Shown here one piece after another: positions 42,500-55,200 of a stretch of 64,000 nt of DNA; within the stretch, counting starts at the first letter, position 1; each line of letters begins with the position of its first letter. The notes beneath the pieces were generated by a model. That model did no database searches. It was given only the letters and a program-made list of their open reading frames with translations, and had not been told where the DNA came from. Made by a program: the position numbers and the translations under genes. The stretch comes from Sabellastarte sp. h YS-2021 (taxonomy: Eukaryota > Annelida > Polychaeta > Sabellida > Sabellidae), in contig OZ024935.1 of assembly GCA_964017235.1 (NCBI GenBank), positions 93,495,207-93,559,206 on the forward strand, read 5' to 3'.

Positions 42500-43790
42500 G
42501 AAAATATAAAATATACTGCATGGCTAGCTTTAGCTTGGGACCAACAGAAACCTTGTCTATATTGTGGCTTTTAATTAATTCATACTCACAAGGAGAGGCA
42601 ATGTGAATACTGTACCCTTTTCTAATAAACAAGCATCACATTGAAACATGTTATTTTAATGTATTCATGCTTGATCTCATCACCAGTTAAAGCAGTAAAA
42701 TACATGGAATGTAATATTAAATGCCATTTAATTTGACTTATCCAAGTCCTCAATATCCTCAATGTCTGGACGCATTAACTGGTTTGATATGTATTCATTT
42801 GGTCCTTATCTATGAAGTCACTGTTGACACAGGTTATTTAATTTAGCTGTTGTAAAGGATGTGTATTGGCCAAAAGTATAAAATATCACTTGACTTTTAT
42901 TTTCAGAATGATCGTCTTATCCTCAAAATAGGATACATTGACTTAATATATGTTCGTCGTAATCTTTAAGAGATATGACAAAGTCTGTAACTTGTACATA
43001 TTTTGTATACTTGATTGTACAAACTACACATTGTGCATAATTCTGTTAAAGTTATTACCAGAAATTTCACAAGGCATGTACCAGGGGTATTTAAGCTATT
43101 TCAGCTCAATTTAGGCAGATAATATTGTGCAAAAGTATGGATTTTGAATACATTTGAAAATTACATAATATAGAGATATGTAGAAATAACTGTAACAAAC
43201 ACTTGACCTTTCCGATACAGGTTTAGTTATATATTGGGCTCTAAGTCTAGTCATGTGACTACTTGTATGGATATCTATAAAAAAACTGTAGGATGGCTAA
43301 TGAAATATTTATAAGCATCCAGGTAATTATGAGAAGTACTAGATCAGAGACTGATGTGCAAATAAAGAAATAAATTTATTTACACAAAACTCTTCACTTT
43401 ACAGCTACTGTTTATGGAGAAAAAATCTTGTAATTTTATGAGGTACTTAGTGACTAGTTCATATAAAAATTAAGAGTGTTCAGAAATCATTTCGAGAAGC
43501 TTTAAAAATGACAAATAAACCAGTTTATGGAGCAATTTTGGTTAGAAATTTCGTAACAATATTTACACTGATCTTAAGTGACCAAATTCTTATAATTTCT
43601 TGCAGCAAAAAAAACAACAAAAAACCTTGTTTTAAAAGTTAGCAAAGTTTTAACTAAAGATAAGAATACTGGATCAACTGCTAAAGCCCTATTTCATTGT
43701 TCCCTTTAGGTGACCTGGTTGCTGCAAGTTGTAGCATAAATAATTATGATATGTAAACGAACTCTTTGGTAATACATTGAATTACGACTC
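42500..43790. other. stretch without a recognisable gene
   Basis: AT-rich intergenic sequence. No coding or repeat structure that I can support. Confidence 0.35.
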
Positions 43791-43804
43791 CAAACATGAA
43801 ATTC

Positions 43805-43990
43805 TTCCTTCCAACCTCTGAGGCCGCTGGTTCGAATCTCGGGCAGGGGCGCCTCATGTTGGAAAGTTGGTAGTTACTTGCCGATGCCCAGTGGTTTACA
43901 GAGCAGTATGCACTGGTTTCCTCCACCTGTAAACTACCCGTCGCAATATGACCCTGGCTGTTGAATGCGACGTAAAACAACAAATGAACA
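43805..43990 (+). mobile_element. SINE (family 1), 5'-truncated
   Basis: It starts inside the tRNA-like head, just before CCAACCTCTGAGGCCGCTGG and the B box GGTTCGAATCTC. It continues through CATGTTGGAAAGTTGGTAG to TGCGACGTAAAACAACAAAT. The A box is missing. Confidence 0.8.
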
Positions 43991-43999
43991 AAACATAAA

Positions 44000-45170
44000 A
44001 TACTAAACATATTCGGCTTATTTCCGCTACTTGGTATAATTTGAGCACAAAATCATTGGGATTGCTATTTGCTGTTTGAAACAATTGACCATTTCAAAAT
44101 AGTCCTGGCTTGTTGTAAACTATACCTGGTCACTGAACTAAAGAAATACTTATCAGGAGGTATGAAGATAAATCTTAAACTAAAGTTTTAAAAAGTAGTT
44201 TAAATTACATCATTAATTTGTTACTCAGGAAATTGTTTCAGGCCAGAGTACATTATTGAATTTCAAAGCCTAATGATAGCTATTCACGTCACCAATAACC
44301 AACTCAGGAAATATTTTCATACGTTATTCAGATTTATGTACTTTGATGAGTTAGACTTTAAATACGATTTATTGCTTTTGTAAACAAAAATTGATTACTT
44401 AAATAATGATAAGATATATGACCAAGATCCATAAACATTCAATAGAAATATCAAATAAGTAACCCTTTCAATGAAATTTTAAGTGTAATCATGTTACTTT
44501 TCTACATAAAATTGGCACCCAAACTTTTCACACGAACAATCAGCAAACACTTATAATTGTATGTCAGAAATGTTAATAGGATTGGATTTAAATAAATTGC
44601 ATTGGTATTGTCATATTTATACTGATTAGAAAGTCTCCTTTATGAAGTGACTCAAGGCACTATTTGACCTATACCATCTGCAAAAAAGTACAACTCAGAC
44701 TCTCTATTGACTGACAAACAACTAAAAGACAGAGTCTCTGGGATTGCCATTTATCAATGTCTTGGAAGCTCTTTAGGTTTCCAGTGGGGATAAGATCCAA
44801 TGACAGAGGATGGCCATTTTAGGCAGTCACCAAAGTCATTATGTATCTGTGTGTACGTGGAATCAAAGCCTGGTCTTTAGTGGTCCTAGACGTGTTTCCC
44901 ACTAGGTCAAAGGAGCAAATAATTCTCACTTCCTGTTTGTGCCAATTTGAGACTTGTGTCAAATTATTGAGTCAAGTGGCACTATCAAAGGTGGCCAAGA
45001 TATGTTTTTCTGATAGCATTCATTGGTCCAAAGTTATGTTAAAACTTGACCAATATTTCTTATTCCAAGACATAAATTTATAAAATTAGAATTTAAAGTG
45101 ACATTAAACTATCCTTGCTGCCAAATTCTAAATATTAACAAATATTGCTTTTATGTACCACTGGTTAAGT
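44000..45170. other. stretch without a recognisable gene
   Basis: The open frame at 44841-45083 (plus) was inspected and shows no recognised domain. Confidence 0.35.
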
Positions 45171-45177
45171 CCACTAT

Positions 45178-45535
45178 TGTGGCCTAGTGGGTATCACAGT
45201 TGCCTAGTAAAACTGAGGACATGCGTTCCATCCTTGGCACAGAATAGCATATGGTGGCTCACTTGACCACTTAAAATGGTAGTTCTCTGGAGGTCATTGA
45301 GTACTATTGCCAGTGCCAGGCTGAAGAGCCTCATGTCACTGACTTCTTGTAGAAGTTAAAGCCATTGTAAAAGATTTGTTAACTTACTTATTTGTCATGT
45401 GTTTTTTTTGTACTAAGTTGAGTGACTTTCCAACTTATGAAGCAAAACATTAGCTTTATTTATATGAGCTTAATGAACCTGTCCGAATATGACCCTAGCT
45501 TTTCAATGGGATGGAAAACCCCAAGTTTGACTTTG
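45178..45535 (+). mobile_element. SINE-like copy, diverged
   Basis: The head resembles a tRNA-like start (GTGGCCTAGTGGGTATCAC). Later CATGCGTTCCATCC stands where a B box would be. The phrase ATATGACCCTAGCTTTTCAA with GGGATGGAAAACCCC at 45487-45525 matches the family-C tail. The middle does not match other copies, so it may be a composite. Confidence 0.4.
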
Positions 45536-45959
45536 AATGTCATGACTATATATTTGAAATCAGAACTAATAGCCCAATACTTAACAATATATTTTCTAGT
45601 CATTTTTTGTGTTATATGACCACTTAATGGGGAAACAGAAATTGGTGAAATATACCATTGCAGAATGTTATAGCGTGTAGCAGGAAAAAATAACAGCTCA
45701 AATTTATCAATTTTATTAAAGAATATCACACACTTTTGTCCACAAACATTATTAAATATCTAGTTCAGAGATATGACATATGTATATTAAAATCAGTATA
45801 TTTGATGATCCTTAATATTCATCAACAGGCTATGTCAATATTATTCAGTCTCTCATTAGCAATTATTCTAAATTATAATCCCAGCCACCATTGTACTATA
45901 AATTTATAAACTTAAAAAAATTAAAAAAAAAATATTGTCAATAATCCTTGGGAAACGCT

Positions 45960-46246
45960 TTATACCATTGCTATAACCAAATCCAACATGAAGGTTATTA
46001 ATGCAGAATACCATTGCAGAGTTGAGGCTGCATTTCTTTCACCAACAAACACACAAAGATCAGGCTTTGGATCATCAGTTGCCTCCGGAATAGGTACTAC
46101 TGGTGGATAGTATTTGCAGGAGCTCTGCATCCTGGCGAATTCTCCATGGCTTTTGAAGATGGCTGAACGCTTGTCTTCATCCAGGCAAGTGTGGTTTGCG
46201 AAAGCCCATTGCAATGTTTCATTGCAGTTTTCCTTGCACACCAACC
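45960..46246 (-). CDS. monooxygenase last exon with hydrophobic tail
   Basis: 287 nt including the stop. It encodes a Cys-bearing stretch (VCKENCNETLQWAFANHTC), then PPVVPIPEATDDPKPDLCVF and a hydrophobic end LITFMLDLVIAMV. The tail could be a membrane anchor or a GPI-attachment signal. The acceptor is ATATAACAG. Confidence 0.85.
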
Positions 46247-49200
46247 CTGTTATATGGGCAATGCAATATTTGTATCAATTTGGTAAAGTATCTAAATAAA
46301 TAAATATATATATATAACGATAAAACCATAAGTTTATAGTTTATTGTTTATTACTAATTATGTGGGACATCTATCACTAATAGGATAATAAAAATATCTA
46401 TGATAACTCTAATGAATAGATTCTGTACTTACATGTACATATAAGATAAATCTATAATAAAAATTGGTGATAATGTAATTTCTGAGAAATTAAATCAGAA
46501 ACTTTCATATAGTTGGAATTTCAAATAGGATTGTTAGACACAATGCCTATGTCGCTGTATCACTTTAGCTTTAAAAAATATTGTACATGATACAATGTGA
46601 GATACATAGAATTCATGCAAAAAATTACATAAAAAGTAAAATAAAAGTAAAAAAAAACAGAAAATTTAACAAAACAAAAGATGGTTCTGTTTTTTTTTTT
46701 TTTGTTTTTTTTTTGAAATAATGGGGCTGGTCCACAATTTTATATAAGAAATTAAAGATTGGGTTAGATATTCATTACAATAGCTAATATGATCTTAGGA
46801 CAGGCTCTAAGATGGGGCCAAGAACAGAACCCTGGAGAACCTCAAACAGGAATTAGATTTATCAAAATCCAAGGCTGCATTTGTTGTGAGATATATGAAC
46901 AACAACTGAGTGTTATTGGCACAAAGGTTGGATCAGATGTGGTATGCCTTCCAGTAACCTTATATTAAAAGGAGTTGTATATAAAGAGAACAGCAGGGGA
47001 CCACGGACTATGCCTTGTGGAACACCAAACCACAGCTCGTACAATTCATGGACAGTTCACCCAATTTTAATTGTTTGGAATCATGACTGAGATAATATGT
47101 GAACCACTTTAAGGCCATGCTGCAAACACCACACCATAACTTAAGATCAAGTAAACAAGTGCAGGGGGCTCACCACATGAGAGTGGATTTTATTTTTGAT
47201 TTACACTAAGGTAGTTCCAATGGAGTGACCAGTTTTGTACAGAGATTGCGGAGTATTGTAAAGATTATTATTGTCGATATATATTGCATAAGCTGTTTAA
47301 CAGCTACCTGCTCCCAACAGTTTACACATGAAAAATTGTCCTGATACCGGATGAAAGTTCTTCAAATCTTCACTTGGAAGTCATACTTTCTTAATAAGAG
47401 GGGTTACAATTGCTTTCATGATTTTTTTGGGGAAAATGCACTGGATCCACGAGACATTACTTGGCTGGGAAATATTTGATGATCTTAAGTATCTTACTCT
47501 CTGAGACTTCATCAAAATGAGACAGGCTAGGAGTTGACGTCATAGGTTGTATTACTGCATAGGAAGATGGTGGAAACATATGAAAGATGATTTTAATTGT
47601 TTGACTGAAGAAAGAAGCAAGAATGTTTTTGTCAAGGATTGCCAAGACCCTAATCAAGAAGTTGCCAAAGCGTCTTTCATAGCTTCTTTGGTTCATGGCT
47701 ATTGTCATTAATGACAGAGCAGTAGTATTCAGCCATGTTCATGACTGCATTTCACAAGTCAATATGCCTGCACAATCTGGTTCTGTTCAACTGAGACCTA
47801 TCTTTAGGCCACATATGCTCAAACTAACATCTGAAAGATTTGGCTCCACAATATGAATCCGACATACATCCAGCAGCATTATTCTTAGTTTTTTTCTAAA
47901 AAGTCAATTGTGCATACCTGTCTCACGAACTACCAAGTTCATGAATGTACTGATCACATGGGCCAGATGCAGTACTAACACATTTTACAGTGAGTAGGAT
48001 TGGAACTCCTGACCCCAGAGATGAGTTGCGACCATATCTTGGTTCACATATTAATATTAGCATGGAGGCCCATGGTGGCCTGGTGAGTCACAAGTTAGGT
48101 ATCTAATCACATCTATGTGGGTTCAACTCCCACAAGTGGATGGCATTACTCAGGACCTGTCCCTATATCATCACAGTTATTGAACTGGATGTAAAACTCT
48201 AACCAATGCGTTATATTCTTATCTGTAAACCCCATTTTACACAGAGAAAGATTTACTTCTTCTTAAATACTGAATAAAGTATGGATTTAATCACTTAATA
48301 CTTTTCTCTGGGGTCATGGGTTAGAAACCTACTCATCGCGAAATCTGTATATAAAGGTCTTAGGGTCACCCTCTACACAAACCCAAGCAGCTCAATCATT
48401 CACTCGTACAGTAGTATCAAGTATCATTTCTATGCTGATGATAAACAATTATACATAACAATCACCAGCTAATCTCTCACTCTATAGAAACACTTAGGAA
48501 TTGCCTCAATGACATTCAAAATATCAAGTTCACAAACAAGTTAAAACTAATCCCTGACAAAACTGAATTCCTCTAGATAAGCTTCAAAAATAATTATAAA
48601 CAACTCCTTCTACATTTTCCAATCGATATTCTGGGTAATCAGGTATTACCAGCACAAAATGTCAAGAACCTGGCAGTGGTGTTTGACTCCAACTTATCTC
48701 TCTGAATATGTAAATCCACCAGAGTTCATGCAAGAAACCTTTACAGAATTTGTTCCCTCCTGGAACTTAAAAAATCGGTCCTCCTGGCAAATGCTTTGGT
48801 GAGCAGCAGATTGGGCTACTGCAATTCACCCTTTGCATCACTCACTGAGTTTTGACCTAAGATGATTGCAACATGTCCACAACTCACTCTGCGGAGTTAT
48901 CACTCTTTTAAGTTTCCCACATAACCCCCCAATGGAAAAAAAAACGTCAATGGCTCACAGTAAAGTATAATATACAAATTAAAATAAACCTTATCACATA
49001 GAAAATTCTAAAACATGGCCAACCAGCTTACCTAAGTAAATTAATTCTCCCCCACAACCTTCATAGAAATACCAGACTAAGCGGCCCTAAACTTAAGTTC
49101 CTTGACCATAAAGTGCACAAATCACATAAATATTTTTCTAATTCCTTCAGTTAAAACTATAACTATTTGAGCCATCATCTGTCTATTCGTTGCGCAAGGT

Positions 49201-52200
49201 TTGGCACAAGATACAACCACCCAGATTAGAGGTTCCTGATAGATCCTCACTTCTACCAATCTGTACACAAATAAAAAAAACACTTTGATCACAGTTTTGC
49301 CTTTGATGCTCCCACACTCTGGAATGACTCGCCTGATGATGTACATTGTGCTCCAACTCTTGCCTGTTTCAGGAAAAAAACTAAAATCTTATCTCTTTGA
49401 TGAAGCTTTCCCACCTTAGTATCTAAATTTCCTGGCATCTCAGTGGTGTTGACCTGGCTATGTCTCTGGAACGATGATTATTGAATAAGACTTGGTGTTG
49501 CGCCTTAGAGTCTGCCTTGGCAGAGATTAAGCGCTATAGAAGAAAAGAATAGAATAGAATAGAATTATGAACCTGCTCTTTAGAACTCTATACCCTTCAA
49601 AATAAGAAAGTCACTTCCTTCAAGTTCCAACTTTGACTGCCCCTAGACTATCCTAATGATCAATATTTTTGCTTACTTAGCAGACTGAGTTCCCCACTGT
49701 GGAGACGATATTGTGCCTGCAAAACAGTAGATTAGATTAAATAATTCATCAGGGTGTTCAAGGATGCAATCACGTATGCTTAAATTAAATCCTGATAAAA
49801 TGGAGTTTATCATCTTTGGGTCTCATGCTCAGCTCAAGAAATATAGAATCCCACTTCCCTGCCAGGAAAAATGATAATTACCAGTTGTCGAAAAGAACCT
49901 TTGTGTTTGGTTTGATGCTAATTTTTTTAATTCGCTGATCATGTCCACATTATTTGTAAGACTTGTTGCATTAAAATTCGTGATCTCAGGCAGGTTAGAC
50001 AGTATCTGATAGATGAGGTGGCTGTCCTGGTGTCTAATGCCTTAGTGAGTAGTTGTCTTGACGACTTCAACTCTGTCTTCAGAAATCTGTCCAGTTTTAA
50101 CATGCTCAAACTGCTGTGTATTTAAAACACACTTGCTAGGATTGTCTCAAACTCTTATAGACACACAAGAGCATCTCCTATTCTCTAACAATTCACTTTG
50201 GTTGCCAATCAAGTTTCACTGTATCTTCAAAAACTGCCGCTTTGGTTTATAAGTTTCTTTACTGCTATTTTTGGTACTCTTTTGCCTATTAATTGTGAAA
50301 GGTATGACATAAGATACAACCGCCAAGATGAAAGATTCCTGGAGATGCCTCAAAATAACCAATCTGTACACAAATAAAAAAACACTTTGGCCACCAGTTT
50401 ACTTTTGATACTCCCAAAGCTTGAGGGTTACCTGATGATGTTTGTTCTGCCCCGACTCTTACCTGTTTCAGATAAAAGCTAAAATCTTATCTCTTCAAAC
50501 AAGCTTTCCCACCTTAGCATATAAACTATTCAGCATCTTTTTATGGTATTGATCCAGCTATGCCAGTGGAATTATGATTATTAAATTGGTTCTGGTGTTG
50601 AAACTTAGAGTCTGCCTTTGCAGGGATTATGGCTATAAAAATACAGAATAGAAAAGAATACAATACAATACAATGACCAGAATTAAAACAGAAGGGTTAA
50701 GCAACGTACCGTCAACATCACACGCTGCAGTTAGAGCATCCTCCATGTAACCATTATAAACACGTAAAAAGTCATCTCTGTCACACACCTTATCCCAGAA
50801 TGTTTCCTTTGATCGGTCTTTATAATTACATGTCTCCAGCTTGTGAAGAAAAGTAAAACAATGTTTCATGATATCCTTAATCATATATGGATATATGGAT
50901 ATCCTTAGTAATGCATGGTTATGCAATTCACAAATACATAAATACATGACACAAAAAGAAATAAAAAAGACACACATACATTAAAACAAAACACATTGTA
51001 AATATGATTAATAAACTTTGAAAAATGTCTTATAGAATCAATTCTTTCTTTCAGTACCCTCATTGCATCTATATATTGTGTATTGCTTAGAATAGCTTTC
51101 ATATGTCTTCTTGTTTTATTATTAACTCCTCCAGCATTATCACAGTAGTCTGGGAGTTTTGAAAATATTTTAGTTTAAATATAATATTTCTTTAAGCATT
51201 AATGTTTTTCAGTGGGATACAAAGTGAAAGTTGGACTTTTGGGGGACAGGTCTACAGCATTGTCACTTGTGGGAGATGAACCCCTAGTGACAATTTGTGA
51301 TCAAATGCCAAAGTTGCTAACCCACTAGGGCACCATGGACGTCTCCATGAGACACAGGATGACAAATAGTTTAACTAGGAAATGAAGAAGTACATATATG
51401 CTACTAAGAATTGCAGCACTTTAAACTGCATTCATCAAATTTATAACATACTTTTCCTTAAACGAGGTCTTAATGTTAAACATTTCAGATGAGAAAATTT
51501 AAGGTAACCCTTGCTTTTGGGGAACTTTAAATTAAGAGGTATGACATAGGACTTATTGAATATGGCTTATTTATCCCCGACTTAATCAACTGTACTTACT
51601 AAGCAGGGGCATGGTAATATAATGGGAACACAATACCATCACAACTGTCAGGTATTGGTTTGGAATGTAGATTAATTTTACATTAATGCTTCCTTGTTAT
51701 TAGTATTGCAGTATATGATATTACCCTTATATATTTTTTAATTTCCCAGTATTTCGGTCACATACGTCATATGGTGGATAATAAGACACTTACAGCCCCA
51801 TTGTTGAAGCAGGATGAGAGGTTCTGTGCTGGGTAATACACAAAGTAGGCATGACACATCTCATCCGTGGCAGCCTGGCCTCTCCAGGTTATGCCTTTTC
51901 TGTTTCGGGAGTGGAAGCGGCAGTAATGTTTGATGGTGTCTCCTGGTTTAACATGGATCGGTTGTGGAAAGCTGTTTGGAGAAAAAAATTGTGAAAGAAT
52001 ACTTCTCAGTCATGTATAAGTGGCATTTTAAGAACATTATGTACATGTCTTGATGAAAAAGTGTCATTATAGAACAGTACATTGTTTTAGGAAGCTCTTG
52101 TTCCCTATCTCTTTATTTAGAGGGCATGGGTGTACATTCAGTACTCATAACTGAGCAGTTTGTAAATAAAGTTGCAAGTGATTTATTAGGAAGTTTTAAA

Positions 52201-55200
52201 TGGACAATGCTCCTGAAAATAAGCTATCACAGTACTATAAATGTTTCATGACTTGATTTACTGTATAAGAAGATATTTTAGTTGGAAGGAAATTTCACTG
52301 ATTCTTCATTTTTAAGGAATTAATTTTCACCAATGGCTAGTTTCTTCTTGAGATATTAACAAATATTGAAAATTTTACAAGGAATTAATTTTCAGTATCC
52401 AAGTTCATTATGTAAAAAATAGCTAAAATGTATGCCTAATGTGAAAATGTTAACTTAGATAATAATGTATTTGGATCATTTTTGGATTTTATTTTGGGTC
52501 CATTTAATCACATTACATAGGTTATATCAAGATGAGTGACACAGGCCATGAGTGAAATCAGTATGTGGTGAAGTTTCTACACTGTGAACCACCAGGCTCC
52601 AATAAACAGGTACCAAGTTTCACTTTGCTGGTTAGGCCAGAAACCTATTCCATGACACTAGCAGTGATAGGCGAGAGTTTTTTCCGCGAGTATGGTCTAA
52701 TATTTAAAAATAATAATACTTCTCTATGTGTGGTGCATTGTAGTCATAAAAATCCTGATACATGATGTCCTGTAGCTTTTGTCCATTCCTCCAAATTTCA
52801 GAATATCCACCCGTTCCTGAAGATACATTTCAACAATAATATGCTAAATATTTATTTTAAACACGGCCAACCAGCATATTCCTTAGTAAAACACTTCACC
52901 TGTACACCTCATCTAGAAATATTAGAGACATAGATGTCCAAAATTGAAATTCCTTCATATCATCTCCATTAACCATAAAATCCACAAATCACACTCAACA
53001 TTTTTTTCTACATTCTAGGTTCTAGACCGCCCAGGGGTTAGCAAGTTTGGCATCTAATCACAGGCTGTCGATTCTGTGTGGGTTTGAGTCCTGTCCCAAT
53101 ATCAACGGGACGTAAAACCCCAACTTTAAACTAACTTATATATTATACCCAGGCCCTCTGGACCTGTCTTTCCTCTCCATATAAGAAATAGATCATCTGT
53201 TATACCTTGGAAACATCTTAATGCACCCTCTTATCTCAAAGTTCTTCACTTAGTATTTTTGCTTCTGGTGTAAACTCTGAAAGTACCCCAAGGCAGATTC
53301 TGGTGGCCTCCCAGAATCTACTCACCCTCCCAGATTACCCCCAGGGGTAGTGGGCACACCTACAAGCCTGGATTACTGATCTAGATTGTCCCTTGACTTT
53401 CCTTCTGAACACTACTTTTGAAAGCTAAGTGCATACATTTATTGAGTTCTCATTGCAGGGAAGATATTGTGTCTGCAAAGCTGTAATAATTTGAAGTAAT
53501 TTGCCACTGTTCAAACACATAACTCTAAACGTTGATTAGTGTCTTAACGTGGCAAATGCAGGCTCGTTATAAAACTCGGAGCTGGAGTTGGAGTTGGAAA
53601 TTTTCCTTGGAGCCACACCTCTACCGCGCCTTTTTACCACACCCCAACTCCGATTGAACATTGTGAAGGAAATATTAGGCCATGACACAAATACATGATC
53701 CAGCAACATTTTATTGCCACCGGACCTAATACTGTCTTCTCCCAATAGTAACCAAATGAAATATCAAATGCGGGTACTTGCACACCCACGGAGTGAATAT
53801 GAGGCCACGATGTGGTTTTCTAACAATATTTTACAAATATATGATCCAGCAATACTTTATTTGTCACCATACCTAATGCTGTCTTCTCGCAAATATTATT
53901 ACTGCACCAAACTGCACCCTCACCATACCCCTCTGACCGCACCTCCGGAGCTCCGAGTTTTATAAGGAACCACAAATGCATCAATTTGGCACAAACCGGA
54001 GGATGGAATACAGATGCAAAATAGTCATCCACCACATGTATGTGTTACTGGGATGTTTTAATACAACTATAATACAGCCGAAGTGCCAATTGTCACAAAT
54101 ATTATTTAGGAATTTCAATATTTAAATTTCATAGGCTTGTGCCGATTTGGGGCACTCAGTTCAAGTAGAAATTATGTTGTCGCCCCTTAAAACATCGTGA
54201 AATATTTATTGGTTTCAATTTTTGTGGTTAAAGCATATTAATTGCTTGCCCTTGTGCTCATGATTCTTTTATTCAATAGAAAGCTATTGCGTTAAGCATA
54301 AGACAAGCACAAATACGTTTCTGTGTCCAGTTTGTACAAACTTTAGACGAGGTGCAGTGTATAGATATTGGTAAGAATTTCCCTTTTTAATAGAATATAG
54401 AAATAAAATAAGCGCATGGGAATAAATGTACTTTGAACAATATTGTAACAGGTATCAGGCTGATGTGGCTCTGCCTCTTTATAAATAACCCAGGTTTCCA
54501 AAGTTTTAGAATTAATTTGACAATACCTGCAGTATTACTTAAAGCTTTGAATTGCAATTTGGTCTTATTTAGACACAAAGTGGGTCTACCAGATAATTTT
54601 TGAGAATAATCCAGCCCCAGGTATATCCCACCTAGTATCAAAGTATGACAAAGATCTGGTGCATACTTATCCACACAGATAAACAGACACAATTGTAAAC
54701 AAACATTTGATTTTGCCCTTGCAAAATAGAATAGAATAGAAACTTTTACGTTGAACAAAATTGAAACGACATCCTCTAATGTGCTTGAATTGAAATGGGG
54801 CATGTCAGGTCGCGACCCTAATTGGAGCCCACCAGGTGGATATATACTATGGTGGAGGATATGCTAGTCTAAATAACTAAGGTTTTTTAGTGGCTTCGAA
54901 AACCATATTGTGGTGTGCTGTGATCAGACCGATTGTATGAGTCTGTTCCATTCAGTTGGGGAAGCCATTGTAAATCTCATCTACCAATGACCTTTCTACA
55001 CAAGCTGGGGAAAGAGACAGCCAATTTCCATGAATGAGGCTACTGGTTTTGATCAATGATGATAAGTATGTTGGCTGGGAGAATGTAACGGCATGTAATG
55101 TTATGATATTATATTTAAACAACATGTGGTAGGAAATGGGGAACCAGCATATTTTGTAAAGATACGGAGTATCATGGCTTGATCCATTGAGTCAAAAGAC

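Noticed and set aside
48340-50675. Functional LINE
   Set aside because: Multiple stops and frameshifts, and the 5' part is missing.
54387-54803. The missing monooxygenase exon
   Set aside because: The 138-codon frame has no similarity to the expected strand-rich linker between HMHYLG and the PGD block, and its borders lack fitting splice sites.
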